A DNA stretch of 18,466 nt from Chloroflexota bacterium (lineage in GTDB: Bacteria; Chloroflexota; Dehalococcoidia; Lucifugimonadales; JADFKI01): contig JADFKI010000034.1 of the NCBI GenBank assembly GCA_022565015.1, positions 1 to 18,466 of the forward strand, written 5' to 3'. Shown here piece after piece: positions 6,403-14,621 of this stretch. Below the pieces are notes generated by a model. That model saw nothing but the letters and a program-made list of their open reading frames with translations, did not search any database and was not told the origin of the DNA. Each line of letters opens with the position of its first letter. Position 1 is the first letter of the stretch. The translations under genes were made by a program, and so were the position numbers.

Positions 6403-7241
6403 ATCGAGCGCTGAAGGTTGCCCTGTTCATTGGGGTTGCAATTGCATTAGTCGGCTGTGTCCGCGAGCTTCCTCGCGATGGCGCAGCTACGGCCACGCCC
6501 GAGATTCAGGCTCCCACTCGGACGGCGCCCTCACTGCCCGTGGCCTCGATAATTCCCACGCCGACGAGTACGGTAGGGCCCGCGGCGCCCAGGGCGACAT
6601 CGACGCGGCCCCCAGAGCCGACGGCTACACCCACCGAATCGCCCGCGCCCGAACCTACGCCCACGCAAGCTCCGCTGGTGGAGACGCCGACGCCGATGGC
6701 TCCCAGGGCGTCGCCTACGCCGGAGCAGGAACCCGCTCTTTTCCTTGATGTGCGCGGTCCGGCGGACGGCTCCATAGTCCAGATCGACGGCGTCGTCGTG
6801 CATGGCATCACCCTCGTGGGCGCTCTCGTCAGCGTAAACGGCGAGGTTGCCGACGTGGACGATGAAGGTGGCTTTCAGATCGTCGTGGCCCTTGTGCCGG
6901 GCGAAAACGTCATTGAAATCGTCGCAAGGGACTCTTCGGGCAACCGCCAAGAAGAAACGCTTACGGTAACGTCCCTCGTGCTTCCCCCTCAGCCCTTCTT
7001 CTTGCTGATCACCCAGCCCGAGACACAGAGCATAGTCTCGCAGAAGACCATAGTCCTGGCCGGTCGCACGAGCTCCGGGTCTATCGTCAGTGTGAACGGT
7101 GTTTCCGTTCCAGTGGACACCCTGGGGATATTTTCTTCGACGATAACCCTGGGAGAAGGCCCAAATATCATCGATGTTCTGGCTACAAGCAATGAGGGCG
7201 ATGTTCTTAGCTCGATTATCGCAATCATCTACAGGCCTTGA
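6399..7241 (+). CDS. Lipoprotein with Pro/Thr linker and two Ig-like (glucodextranase B-like) domains
   Basis: This is a 280-residue exported protein. From GTG 6399 (GAGG eight bases upstream) it begins MNRALKVALFIGVAIALVGC, a compact signal peptide with lipobox LVGC, so Cys20 should be lipid-modified and anchor the protein in the membrane. An in-frame GTG at 6342 would add a charged tail and lacks a ribosome site. Residues about 25-112 are rich in Pro, Thr, Ala and Ser and would form an extended stalk. Two similar beta-sandwich domains follow (about 115-191 and 200-278), each with a SVNG turn and a late G-x-N-x-I strand (PGENVIEIVA, EGPNIIDVLA). This pattern is typical of bacterial Ig-like domains such as glucodextranase domain B. 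It has no enzyme motif; a binding or structural surface role is inferred. It lies between the kinase and the DUF5666 array protein on the same strand. Confidence 0.85.
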   Translation: MNRALKVALFIGVAIALVGCVRELPRDGAATATPEIQAPTRTAPSLPVASIIPTPTSTVGPAAPRATSTRPPEPTATPTESPAPEPTPTQAPLVETPTPMAPRASPTPEQEPALFLDVRGPADGSIVQIDGVVVHGITLVGALVSVNGEVADVDDEGGFQIVVALVPGENVIEIVARDSSGNRQEETLTVTSLVLPPQPFFLLITQPETQSIVSQKTIVLAGRTSSGSIVSVNGVSVPVDTLGIFSSTITLGEGPNIIDVLATSNEGDVLSSIIAIIYRP

Positions 7242-7266
7242 TATCGGTGTTCCCGACTATTATTGG
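7238..7266 (+). promoter_or_regulatory. Weak candidate promoter of the DUF5666-repeat gene
   Basis: TTGATA at 7238-7243 and TATTGG at 7261-7266 are separated by 17 bases. The -35 is good but the -10 matches only four of six bases. It overlaps the end of the lipoprotein gene. Transcription from further upstream is equally possible. Confidence 0.25.
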
Positions 7267-7383
7267 ACGATTCGCATGTGAAGGTGGGTATTCGTAACAC
7301 AGTAGTAACGCTTCGCAATGCATAATTGCAGATATCGGACAGAAGGAAATCCACCCTGCTCCGCCCAAAAGACGAGGGATGTG

Positions 7384-10143
7384 ATGAGGAAGATGAGAAC
7401 GATCAGGAAAATACCTGGAATTAAGCCAATCGTGCTGGGGCTGTCGGTAGCACTGACGGTAGCACTAGCGGCTCTATTCACGTCCGCTTCCGTTTCGGCC
7501 GCCTCACCGAGGGACTTTTTCGGCATCATAGTCTCGGTGGGTGAGGACTCCATTGAGGTCGAGGTCGATGGTGAGATAAGGGTAATTCCCGTCTCGGATG
7601 ATACCGTGATTCGGCTTGCCCTCAAGCGGGACGCAAGTCTGGAAGACCTGTTTGCCGGAGACGCCGTAGCCGTGTCTCTGGATAAGGACGGTGCGGCCGG
7701 GAAGGTCTTCGTAATTCCGGGCAAAACAAAGTTTAGACAAATTTCCGGCATTGTAACGGTCGCCACCAGCACCGCAATTACGATAAAGCCACAAAGGGAA
7801 GAAGCTGATCCGATAACGTTCAACATCGGACCGGAGACGAGGATTACCTTCAGTGGCGGCGCCACCGAGCTGGTCGAGGGTGAGTTCGTTATCGTTCTCA
7901 CCAAGCGAGACCAGACTACCGGCGAGCTGTCCCTCAATGCCATCGAGATTCACGTCACGCCTGGGCAGCCACACAAGCGCCCGGAGCGTCCGGCACCCGA
8001 CGCGCTGGAGAATCGCGCCAAGGTCAGAGGCATATTCGAAGGCGTCGATGACGACGGCAATTGGATAATCGGCGGCGCGAGGGTACTCGTGGACGCCGAT
8101 ACCGAGATAGGCTCCGGCATCGTCGCCGGCCAGTTTGTCGAGGTCGAGGGCGTGTTAACAGCGGAAGGCTTCCTGCTGGCGCGAGAGATCGAGGCCGAGG
8201 AGAGGGAGACGCCCTCCGTAAAGAGGACCCGCATTCAGGGCGTATTCGAAGGCGTTGATGACGACGGCAACTGGATAATCGGCGGCACGGTCGTCGTTGT
8301 CAATGAGCATACGGATACCGACGGACTACCGTACATCGGCCAGACCGTCCGCGTCATCGCCATAGTCGAGGCCGACGGCACCATCGTTGCCAGGGAGATC
8401 GAGAACAAGGGCCCATCGCGAAGGCATAAGAGGGCCGACAATGGGATCGAGTCCAGGATCAAGGGAATTTTCGAAGGCGTAGATGACGAAGGAAACTGGA
8501 TCGTAAACGGCGTCAAGATTGCCGTGGACGAGGACACTGAGATTGATGGAACGCCGTCCGTGGGAAAGCTGGTCCAGATTAAGGCCATTCTCGTTGGAGG
8601 CCGGATACTGGCTCGCGAGATCGAGGTCAAGAACGGCGGCGGCGAGCAGAAGCAAAAGAGAGAGGTCAAGTTCGAGGGCGTTGTGCAGCGCTTGACTGAC
8701 AACGGCTTCCTCATCCGAGGCCATCGCATAGCTATCAGCGACCTCACGGAGATCGATGGCGAGCTGACTCAGGGAGCGATGGTAAAGGTCGAGGCCATAA
8801 TACTGGAAGACGGCTCCATCGTCGCAAAAGAGATCGAAGTCAAGGACGAGAAGCCTGAGCGACGGAGCAGGGTGAAGATCGAGGGCATTATCGAAGAAGT
8901 CCTTACGGACCACACGTTCACTGTCAGCGGCATCACTATTGAAGTCGTTCGTCGAACGGAGGTTAAGGGCAAAATCATTGAGGGCGCCGAAGTCAGGGTT
9001 GAAGGCGTGCTTCAGCATGACGGCTCCGTCCTGGCGGTAAGGATCAAGACGGAAGTCAAGAGGGTGCACGACGCTGTAGAAACGGAGATCGAGGGCGTCA
9101 TCGACGAAGTCGTCCGAGAAAGAGGACGTGTGATCGCCATCGTCGTGGACGGCGTCAGAATTCGAATACAAGCCCTGACAGAAGTAGACGTGCGCCTTCA
9201 CAAGGGCCTGCGCGTCACGGTCGAGGCCATTGAGACAGACCACGGACTGCTGGCAGTCGAGATCAACGCCGATAATTCCGGCTCCGGTTCGGTGAACAGC
9301 AGCAGGGGTCAAGGATATGAAGGCACCGTCGCCCACCTTGCTGATGACCGATTCCAGTTTGCAAACGGCACGTTGTTTTTGATAACGGATGACACGGACA
9401 TCGAAGGTGATTTCGCCGAGGGCGCTCGTGTCGAAGTGAGGGCTGTCGTGAGAAACGGAGAGCTGGTCGCCATCGAGGTAGAGGTCATTGAAATCGACAT
9501 TCGGGACCTCGATAAGGGGAGGTACGAAGGCATCGTTGAGGACCTAGGTGACGACCGCTTCCGCTTGGAAGACGGCACACTGTTCCTGATAACGGACGAT
9601 ACGGACATCGACGGAGACCTTGCCGAGGGCGTCGAGGTGAAGGTGAAGGCTGTCGAGCTAAGGGGCGAGCTGATCGCCGTCGAAATCAAGGTCGTTGAAA
9701 TCGACATTCGTGACCTCGATAGCGAGAGGTACGAAGGCATCGTTGAGGACGTCGGTGACGACCGGTTCCGCCTGGAAGACGGCACGCTGTTCCTGATAAC
9801 GGACGACACGGACATCGACGGCCACCTTGCCGAGGGCGTCGAGGTGAAGGTGGACGCGGTTGAGCTGAATGGCGACCTTATAGCCGTCAGGATAGAGGTG
9901 CGGGAGTCCGTTGTCGATGCCGGCGTCAAGGTCGAGTTCGACGCCGTCATAAGTGAGATCTACGGCGACAGGCTCATACTGGACGACGGCAGGGTCGTCC
10001 TGCTAACGGACGACACGGACATCGACGGCGAACTCGACGAAGGTGTCGTGGTGGAGATCTTGGCGAGGAGATTCGCCAACGGCAGGATCGTCGCAATTGA
10101 AATCGAAGTCGTAGAGGACGGCGATGTCGCTTATGGAGCCTGA
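7384..10143 (+). CDS. Secreted protein made of about twelve DUF5666-like repeats
   Basis: This is a 919-residue exported protein. ATG 7384 follows GAGGG at five bases; the frame is open further upstream to 7318 but without a ribosome site. Residues 1-40 form a signal peptide (basic start, long hydrophobic core, TSASVSAA cleavage region). The rest is about twelve tandem beta-rich units of 69-76 residues starting near residues 41, 110, 212, 282, 358, 428, 496, 567, 643, 713, 782 and 848. The consensus is roughly G-x-I-E-x-V, then W/F-x-I/L-x-G/D-G, then T-x-I-x-G, G-x-x-V-x-V, and I-A-x-E-I. This matches DUF5666 (an OB-like small barrel, function unknown). Units 3-5 share GIFEGVDDDGNW; units 9-12 share DDTDIDG. 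No sortase or lipid anchor is visible. A surface, matrix or metal-binding role is only inference. Confidence 0.88.
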   Translation: MRKMRTIRKIPGIKPIVLGLSVALTVALAALFTSASVSAASPRDFFGIIVSVGEDSIEVEVDGEIRVIPVSDDTVIRLALKRDASLEDLFAGDAVAVSLDKDGAAGKVFVIPGKTKFRQISGIVTVATSTAITIKPQREEADPITFNIGPETRITFSGGATELVEGEFVIVLTKRDQTTGELSLNAIEIHVTPGQPHKRPERPAPDALENRAKVRGIFEGVDDDGNWIIGGARVLVDADTEIGSGIVAGQFVEVEGVLTAEGFLLAREIEAEERETPSVKRTRIQGVFEGVDDDGNWIIGGTVVVVNEHTDTDGLPYIGQTVRVIAIVEADGTIVAREIENKGPSRRHKRADNGIESRIKGIFEGVDDEGNWIVNGVKIAVDEDTEIDGTPSVGKLVQIKAILVGGRILAREIEVKNGGGEQKQKREVKFEGVVQRLTDNGFLIRGHRIAISDLTEIDGELTQGAMVKVEAIILEDGSIVAKEIEVKDEKPERRSRVKIEGIIEEVLTDHTFTVSGITIEVVRRTEVKGKIIEGAEVRVEGVLQHDGSVLAVRIKTEVKRVHDAVETEIEGVIDEVVRERGRVIAIVVDGVRIRIQALTEVDVRLHKGLRVTVEAIETDHGLLAVEINADNSGSGSVNSSRGQGYEGTVAHLADDRFQFANGTLFLITDDTDIEGDFAEGARVEVRAVVRNGELVAIEVEVIEIDIRDLDKGRYEGIVEDLGDDRFRLEDGTLFLITDDTDIDGDLAEGVEVKVKAVELRGELIAVEIKVVEIDIRDLDSERYEGIVEDVGDDRFRLEDGTLFLITDDTDIDGHLAEGVEVKVDAVELNGDLIAVRIEVRESVVDAGVKVEFDAVISEIYGDRLILDDGRVVLLTDDTDIDGELDEGVVVEILARRFANGRIVAIEIEVVEDGDVAYGA
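9520..9930 (+). repeat. Recent 207-base tandem duplication inside the DUF5666 gene
   Basis: The segment starting at 9520 is repeated from 9727 with a 207-base (69-codon) period. The first 150 or so bases of each copy are nearly identical, including a shared ATCGTTGAGGAC and GATAACGGACGA. Units 9 and 12 are older, more diverged relatives of these two. Confidence 0.75.
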
Positions 10144-10204
10144 TCCGATTTAAGCGACTTGCGGCGTTTTGTCCAGCTATTATCTAAAAACCCCCTTCCA
10201 CGGG

Positions 10205-10241
10205 ACGGGCGATCTTCAAAAAGGTCGCCCGTTCTGGTTTT
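10205..10241 (+). terminator. Rho-independent terminator after the DUF5666 gene
   Basis: ACGGGCGA (10205-10212) pairs perfectly with TCGCCCGT (10225-10232). The stem can extend by two inner pairs (one G-U) around an A-rich loop. It is followed by TTCTGGTTTT. It separates the exoprotein gene from the GH15 gene. Confidence 0.75.
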
Positions 10242-10343
10242 GCGCCCGGCCGTTCAATCTTCCCACGCTATGAAGGCATCCTATGAGTGGACAATACGCC
10301 GGGCGGAAGTCCGTCGCCCGCGCCTATATATTGGAATTTCTGT

Positions 10344-10352
10344 TGGTATAAT
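10344..10352 (+). promoter_or_regulatory. Extended -10 promoter of the GH15 gene
   Basis: TG-G-TATAAT at 10344-10352 is a perfect extended -10 element. No good -35 lies at the standard distance, which extended -10 promoters tolerate. Transcription would start near 10359, about 27 bases before ATG 10386, with GGGGGAG at 10374-10380 as the ribosome site. Confidence 0.6.
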
Positions 10353-10385
10353 ATCAATGTTGTACCGCCTGTTGGGGGAGCAGTT

Positions 10386-12224
10386 ATGAACGACAGCGAT
10401 CACATCCATCCGGACATCTCAGATTACGGCCTCATCAGCGATATGCACTCCTGTGCCCTCATCTCCACGGAGGGCTCGATAGACTGGTGTTGCTTCCCGC
10501 GCTTCGACAGCGGGTCGGTGTTTGGCAGGCTATTGGACCTGGACAAGGGCGGATATTTCAAGATAGCGCCTCGAACTCCTCATACGGTCAGCCGTCGTTA
10601 TCTCCCCGGGACAAACGTGCTGGAAACGACGTTTGAGACCGAGTCGGGAACGGCGACACTGACGGATTTCATGACCATTCATCACCACGGTACGCCGGAC
10701 CAGCCCAGGGAGGTAGGAGACGACCACGAGGTCATGCGTATCCTGGAGTGCAAACACGGGTCTGTAGATTTCTTGATGGAGTGCTTCCCCCGCTTCGAGT
10801 ACGGGACGATCGTTCCTCATGCGCACCTGGACACCCAGAACACCGCCTTCGCCCACGGCGGCGCTAATGCCGTCTCCCTGTACTGCTCGTCACCGCTAAC
10901 GAAGAAGGACGATGGCTTCCTCGCCGAAGGAACGCTGACGGCTGGGCAACGGATGTATGCGGTCATTACTTACGAGTCTCGCTTCTCCCACGAAGTAGAA
11001 GCCATGGACGACAGCGTCGTGGAAGAAAAACTGCTGGAGGCCGTCAGATATTGGGAGGAGTGGACCGCGACCTGCACCTACGACGGTCTCTACCCCGAGG
11101 CCGTCCATAGAAGCGCGTTGGTCCTGAAGGCCCTTACCTACGCACCATCCGGGGGGATAGTCGCCGCGCCCACCACCTCGTTGCCTGAAACTATCGGCGG
11201 GTCCAGGAACTGGGACTATCGCTTCACCTGGATACGGGACGCCTCCTACGCTATCTACGGGCTGTTTATCCTGGGCTATACGGCGGAGGCAAAGGCCTTC
11301 CGAGAATGGCTCGAGTGGAGCACCGTTGGCCGAGCGCGCGACCTGCAGATAATGTACGGGCTGGGAGGCGAGAGGCGACTGACCGAGATCGAGATCCCAC
11401 AGCTGACGGGATACCGAGAGTCCAAGCCTGTGCGCGTCGGCAACGGCGCCTATTCGCAGTTCCAGCTGGATGTGTACGGGGAGCTCATGGACTCCGCCTA
11501 CCTATACAGAAAGTACGTCGGCGATCTGGACGAAGAGTACTGGGAATATCTGCTGAGGGTCGTCCGGTTCGTGCTGGGACACTGGCGAGAGCCCGACGAG
11601 GGCGTATGGGAGGCCCGCACCGAACGTCAGCACTACGTCTTCTCCAAGGCCTGGTGCTGGGTCGCTCTTGACAGAGCGATAAAGATAGTGGAGGAGCAGG
11701 GACTCCCAGGCGATGTCGCCCTGTGGCGAAGCGTCAGCACCGAAATCAGGGACGAGATACTGGAGAAGGGCTTCGACAAGGAGCGTGGCGTTTTCGTTCA
11801 GGCCTATGGCAGCAAGGTGCTGGACGCCGCCAACCTGGTCCTGCCGCTCATAGGCTTCATCGAGGCCGACGACCCGCGAATGCTGGAGACTATCCGCGCC
11901 ACCGAACGCGAGCTGACGTCTGACCAGGGCTTCGTGTACAGGTATCGAGGCTTCGACGACGGCCTCGCCGGCGACGAGGGTACATTCAACATCTGCACCT
12001 TCTGGCTCTGTGACAACCTGATCATGCTGGGAGAGCTGGATAAGGCGGAGGCGCTATTCTTGAAGCTCCTCGGGCATGCCAACGACCTCGGCCTCATGAG
12101 CGAAGAGCTCGACGCCGCGACCGGCAAGATGCTCGGCAACTTCCCGCAGGCCTTTTCTCACCTCGCGATCATCAACACCGCCGTCCAGCTCAAACGAGGC
12201 AAAGACGGCAAGTTGGGTAGATAG
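10386..12224 (+). CDS. GH15 family glucoamylase/trehalase-like glycoside hydrolase
   Basis: This 612-residue enzyme starts at ATG 10386, five bases after GGGGGAG. Its N-terminal beta-sandwich domain opens with ISDYGLISDMHSCALISTEG (11-30) and SIDWCCFPRFDSGSVFG (31-47), the hallmark of the bacterial GH15 subgroup that includes the mycobacterial trehalase. The (alpha/alpha)6 catalytic domain (about 235-605) contains GGSRNWDYRFTWIRDASY (271-288), DEGVWEARTERQHYVFSKAW (404-423) with likely general acid E409, and GDEGTFNICTFWLCDNL (529-545) with likely general base E531. It hydrolyses alpha-linked glucose from starch-like oligosaccharides, or trehalose; sequence alone does not decide. No signal peptide is present, so the enzyme is cytoplasmic. 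It has its own promoter and is insulated from the gene upstream by a terminator. Confidence 0.93.
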   Translation: MNDSDHIHPDISDYGLISDMHSCALISTEGSIDWCCFPRFDSGSVFGRLLDLDKGGYFKIAPRTPHTVSRRYLPGTNVLETTFETESGTATLTDFMTIHHHGTPDQPREVGDDHEVMRILECKHGSVDFLMECFPRFEYGTIVPHAHLDTQNTAFAHGGANAVSLYCSSPLTKKDDGFLAEGTLTAGQRMYAVITYESRFSHEVEAMDDSVVEEKLLEAVRYWEEWTATCTYDGLYPEAVHRSALVLKALTYAPSGGIVAAPTTSLPETIGGSRNWDYRFTWIRDASYAIYGLFILGYTAEAKAFREWLEWSTVGRARDLQIMYGLGGERRLTEIEIPQLTGYRESKPVRVGNGAYSQFQLDVYGELMDSAYLYRKYVGDLDEEYWEYLLRVVRFVLGHWREPDEGVWEARTERQHYVFSKAWCWVALDRAIKIVEEQGLPGDVALWRSVSTEIRDEILEKGFDKERGVFVQAYGSKVLDAANLVLPLIGFIEADDPRMLETIRATERELTSDQGFVYRYRGFDDGLAGDEGTFNICTFWLCDNLIMLGELDKAEALFLKLLGHANDLGLMSEELDAATGKMLGNFPQAFSHLAIINTAVQLKRGKDGKLGR

Positions 12225-12283
12225 CGGCCCCTGCTTGTTGGCGGTTGGACGCCCCGATCGGCCTAACCCGGACGGATACCGAA

Positions 12284-12877
12284 TTACGCCAGGCAGAATA
12301 TCCTCGCGAGACGTAAGGCGGCGACGAGGACCGGCATCAGCAGGTCCCGCAGCTTGAATACGAAGAATGCCGTCACCACGCCTATGGCGGCTCCTCCCAC
12401 GATGTCCAGCGGATAGTGCACTCCGGCCATGACGCGGGCGAAGCCGTAGATGCCGGCGGCGACCAGCAACGCCGTCCCGACCTTCCGGTTTACGCCCCAG
12501 ACCGCCGACGCCATGCCGAACGTGGCCGCCATGGCGTTGGCTGGAAAGGAAGAGTCCGTCGGCATATACATGAGATGCGTCACGTCCACGGTTTCGAAGG
12601 GGCGCGGTCTGAAGTACTGTGCATTCACTATGAGAACGACGAGGCTCGACAGGGCCATCGATGTGAGCGCAACGATTAGCCCCAACTGGTACCTTTGCCG
12701 AGTCCCCTTATCGGGGCCGGCGAACCACATGGCAACCAGCGTGAGGGAAAGGCCGACGGGTACGAAGTAATCGCCTGCGAGCAATCCTGCCAGCAGGTCG
12801 ATCGGGCCGAAGATTCCCGCTAGTCCATTGATCCAGAGAAATATCGTCTGGTCTGCGTTCGCCAATTCTTTCGCCAA
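12284..12877 (-). CDS. PAP2-superfamily membrane protein with degraded catalytic motifs
   Basis: This protein of about 197 residues is predicted to cross the membrane five or six times and has the general layout of PAP2/BcrC-type lipid phosphatases. Motif 1 reads NAQYFRPRPF (85-94), with Asn where the family has Lys. Motif 2 reads SFPANAMAATFG (110-121), where the usual SFPSxHA would supply a catalytic His; here Ala115 stands in that place. Motif 3, ARVMAGVHYPLD (147-158), keeps the Arg, the nucleophile-type His154 and Asp158. The loss of two catalytic residues suggests weak or altered activity. The start is uncertain: TTG 12877 gives 197 residues and a 58-base overlap with the upstream gene, with only a distant GAGGA; TTG 12865 is an alternative. 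Confidence 0.8.
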   Translation of the reverse strand: MAKELANADQTIFLWINGLAGIFGPIDLLAGLLAGDYFVPVGLSLTLVAMWFAGPDKGTRQRYQLGLIVALTSMALSSLVVLIVNAQYFRPRPFETVDVTHLMYMPTDSSFPANAMAATFGMASAVWGVNRKVGTALLVAAGIYGFARVMAGVHYPLDIVGGAAIGVVTAFFVFKLRDLLMPVLVAALRLARIFCLA

Positions 12878-13269
12878 AGGTCTATGTTTGTCCTCACGGC
12901 GCGGAAATAGCTCGACTCCTCCAGGGCGCCGAGACCGGTTCCGGGATTTGTCGATTGTTCACCCATGCGACGATTCACTATGGAGGAAGAGAGAAACGTA
13001 AAGGCCCCGGCCGCCACGATGGCGAAGAAAAATAGCAGCCCCTGCTCATTTGAGTCTAGGCCGCCCTCGTAATCGTTGAGGTTGCGATCGGCGACGCTGA
13101 AGAACCAGACGAAGGCCGTGACGATTATCGACGCACCCAGCAGACGCGTTGCCGCGGCCGACTTCATGAACAACAGTCCGGTTAGGCGGCTAAAGGTGCA
13201 CGCTATCTGTATGGTGCATATGCCGGAGACGAAAACGAGCAGGAAATAGTCGATGGCAAAAGTGAACAT
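12820..13269 (-). CDS. Unknown membrane protein, three predicted helices
   Basis: This 149-residue protein is of no family I recognise. Hydrophobic segments lie at about residues 4-34, 42-60 and 78-98, followed by a cytoplasmic-type tail rich in Arg, Lys and Trp (about 118-149, FRAVRTNIDLWRKNWRTQTR). Codon third positions are GC-rich like the neighbours, which supports real coding. The ribosome site before ATG 13269 is weak. Its last 58 bases overlap the start region of the PAP2-like gene, which suggests translational coupling of the two membrane proteins. Confidence 0.65.
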   Translation of the reverse strand: MFTFAIDYFLLVFVSGICTIQIACTFSRLTGLLFMKSAAATRLLGASIIVTAFVWFFSVADRNLNDYEGGLDSNEQGLLFFFAIVAAGAFTFLSSSIVNRRMGEQSTNPGTGLGALEESSYFRAVRTNIDLWRKNWRTQTRRYFSGSMD

Positions 13270-13382
13270 GAAGTTGTACTATCTCTTCGGCCCGTTGCGC
13301 CGACCAACGGCCTCTTCCGTCGACGCCATATTTGTTGGGCCGGGCTCTCTCGACATGATGGTGCAAGGAAAGATGAGCGGGC

Positions 13383-14309
13383 CTACTCCAGCGGCACCTC
13401 GGTGCACCAGTTCAGGTACTTTTCGCTGTCTCCTCGGATAGCATCGAGGTACATGTCGCGGATCTCTCTGGTAATCGGACCGATGCCGCCGTTTCCTATG
13501 TCTCTGCTGTCCAGGGTGCCAACGGGCGTGACGTGCGCCGCGGTACCCGTAAGAAAGACCTCGTCGGCCAAATATAGCTCGCTTCGCCTGATAGCACGCT
13601 CGACAACCTCCAACCCCAGCTCGTTTCGCGCCAGGGTCATGGCCGAGTCACGGGTGATTCCCGTCAGGTTGTTGTCGCCAACGAGGGGCGAGTAGAGGAC
13701 GCCATTGGTCACCATAAACAGGTTTTCGCCAGTGCCCTCTGAGACGTCACCGTTCTGTGTCAACATGATCGCCTCGTCAAATCCGGCGAGAACGGCCTCG
13801 GTCTTGGCCAGTATGCTGTTCACGTAATGGCCCGATATCTTCACCCTTGGCGGGATGATGGTATCGTCGATCCGCCGCCACGAAGATGTACAGCAATTGA
13901 TGGCTCCATCGGTCTCTATATATGCGCCGAACGGCACGACAATCAGTGTGAAGTCGCTGGCCAACTCATGGAGCTTGAGGTTTGCGACGCGCTCTTCGCT
14001 CTTGTAGGCCAGCGGGCGGATGTAGAGGTCTTCACGATAACCACAGCTTTGAAGAAGCTCAATTGTTATCTGGCAGAGTTCGTCGACGCCATAGGGAATG
14101 TCCAGCATCATTATCCGGCAGCCCTGGATGAACCTCTCGTAATGCTCGCGCATTCGAAATACGTACATCTTCTTATGGCCTTCGTTCCAGTTGCCGCGGA
14201 TGCCCTCGAATACGGCGGTACCGTAATGTAAGGCGTGCGTCGTTACGCTTACCCTGGCGTCAGAAAGCGGGACGATCTTTCCGCGGAAGTAGGCAAGCGC
14301 ATCGGGCAT
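13383..14309 (-). CDS. ilvE: Branched-chain amino acid aminotransferase
   Basis: This 308-residue PLP enzyme of fold type IV transfers amino groups between glutamate and the 2-oxo acids of leucine, isoleucine and valine, the last step of their synthesis. Visible landmarks are LSDARVSVTTHALHYGTAVFEG (split here by residue positions 15-35), the PLP lysine K157 in RVKISGHYVNSILAKTEA, the phosphate-loop sequence SEGTGENLF (190-198), GITRDS (217-222) and EVFLTGTAAHVTPV (250-263). Length matches E. coli IlvE (309). I chose ATG 14309, eight bases after AAGGAG, over an in-frame TTG at 14336. It has its own promoter (14424-14453). The leader of about 107 bases shows no T-box or attenuator that I could recognise. 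Confidence 0.95.
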   Translation of the reverse strand: MPDALAYFRGKIVPLSDARVSVTTHALHYGTAVFEGIRGNWNEGHKKMYVFRMREHYERFIQGCRIMMLDIPYGVDELCQITIELLQSCGYREDLYIRPLAYKSEERVANLKLHELASDFTLIVVPFGAYIETDGAINCCTSSWRRIDDTIIPPRVKISGHYVNSILAKTEAVLAGFDEAIMLTQNGDVSEGTGENLFMVTNGVLYSPLVGDNNLTGITRDSAMTLARNELGLEVVERAIRRSELYLADEVFLTGTAAHVTPVGTLDSRDIGNGGIGPITREIRDMYLDAIRGDSEKYLNWCTEVPLE

Positions 14310-14423
14310 CTGTAAGTCTCCTTGGTCTGTGTCCAAGCCGGATCCCTCGTAGCATACGTCTTCGCTACGTCGGTACCAATAGTAGGCCGTTGAACAAGGT
14401 CCTCTTCCAGAGAACTGTGGCTC

Positions 14424-14453
14424 ATTATACGCAAATCAACGTGACATTAACAA
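14424..14453 (-). promoter_or_regulatory. Promoter of ilvE
   Basis: On the minus strand TTGTTA (14453-14448) and a perfect TATAAT (14429-14424) are separated by 18 bases. Transcription would begin near 14416, giving a leader of about 107 bases before ATG 14309. Confidence 0.65.
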
Positions 14454-14558
14454 CAGACCCGCCCTGGTAGCGGGCTCCGCGACGGCCTAGCGAGCGAGCC
14501 GTCTCGGTGACGTCTCGTGCCGGTAAGGGACGCTTCGATATTTCGCTGCGGATGCCTC

Positions 14559-14591
14559 AAAAAGAAAGACGCCTCCCAAAAAAAGGAGGCG
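14559..14591 (-). terminator. Terminator of the coiled-coil protein gene
   Basis: On the minus strand CGCCTCC (14591-14585) pairs perfectly with GGAGGCG (14576-14570) around an eight-base T-rich loop. A T-rich tail (14569-14559) follows. It lies 31 bases after the stop codon. Confidence 0.8.
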
Positions 14592-14621
14592 CCTCCCACG
14601 AGCCTGATTCTGGCATCAACT

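Larger units (their letters stand above)
14310..14621. other. Intergenic region between ilvE and the coiled-coil gene
   Basis: These 312 bases contain the ilvE leader and promoter and, at 14559-14591, the terminator of the upstream coiled-coil gene. A small CCCGC/GCGGG hairpin lies at 14458-14474. Nothing else was recognised. Confidence 0.6.

Noticed and set aside
8326..9950. Long antisense open frames (336 and 213 codons) under the DUF5666 array
   Set aside because: Repetitive shadows of the repeat array with strongly biased composition; no ribosome sites or known domains.
13270..13382. A 25-codon frame (MSREPGPTNMASTEEA...) on the minus strand between ilvE and the membrane protein gene
   Set aside because: No ribosome binding site, very short, and nothing recognisable in the peptide.
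14310..14416. T-box or attenuator in the ilvE leader
   Set aside because: The leader is only about 107 bases long, has no T-box core sequence, and lacks a terminator or a leader peptide rich in Leu, Ile or Val codons.
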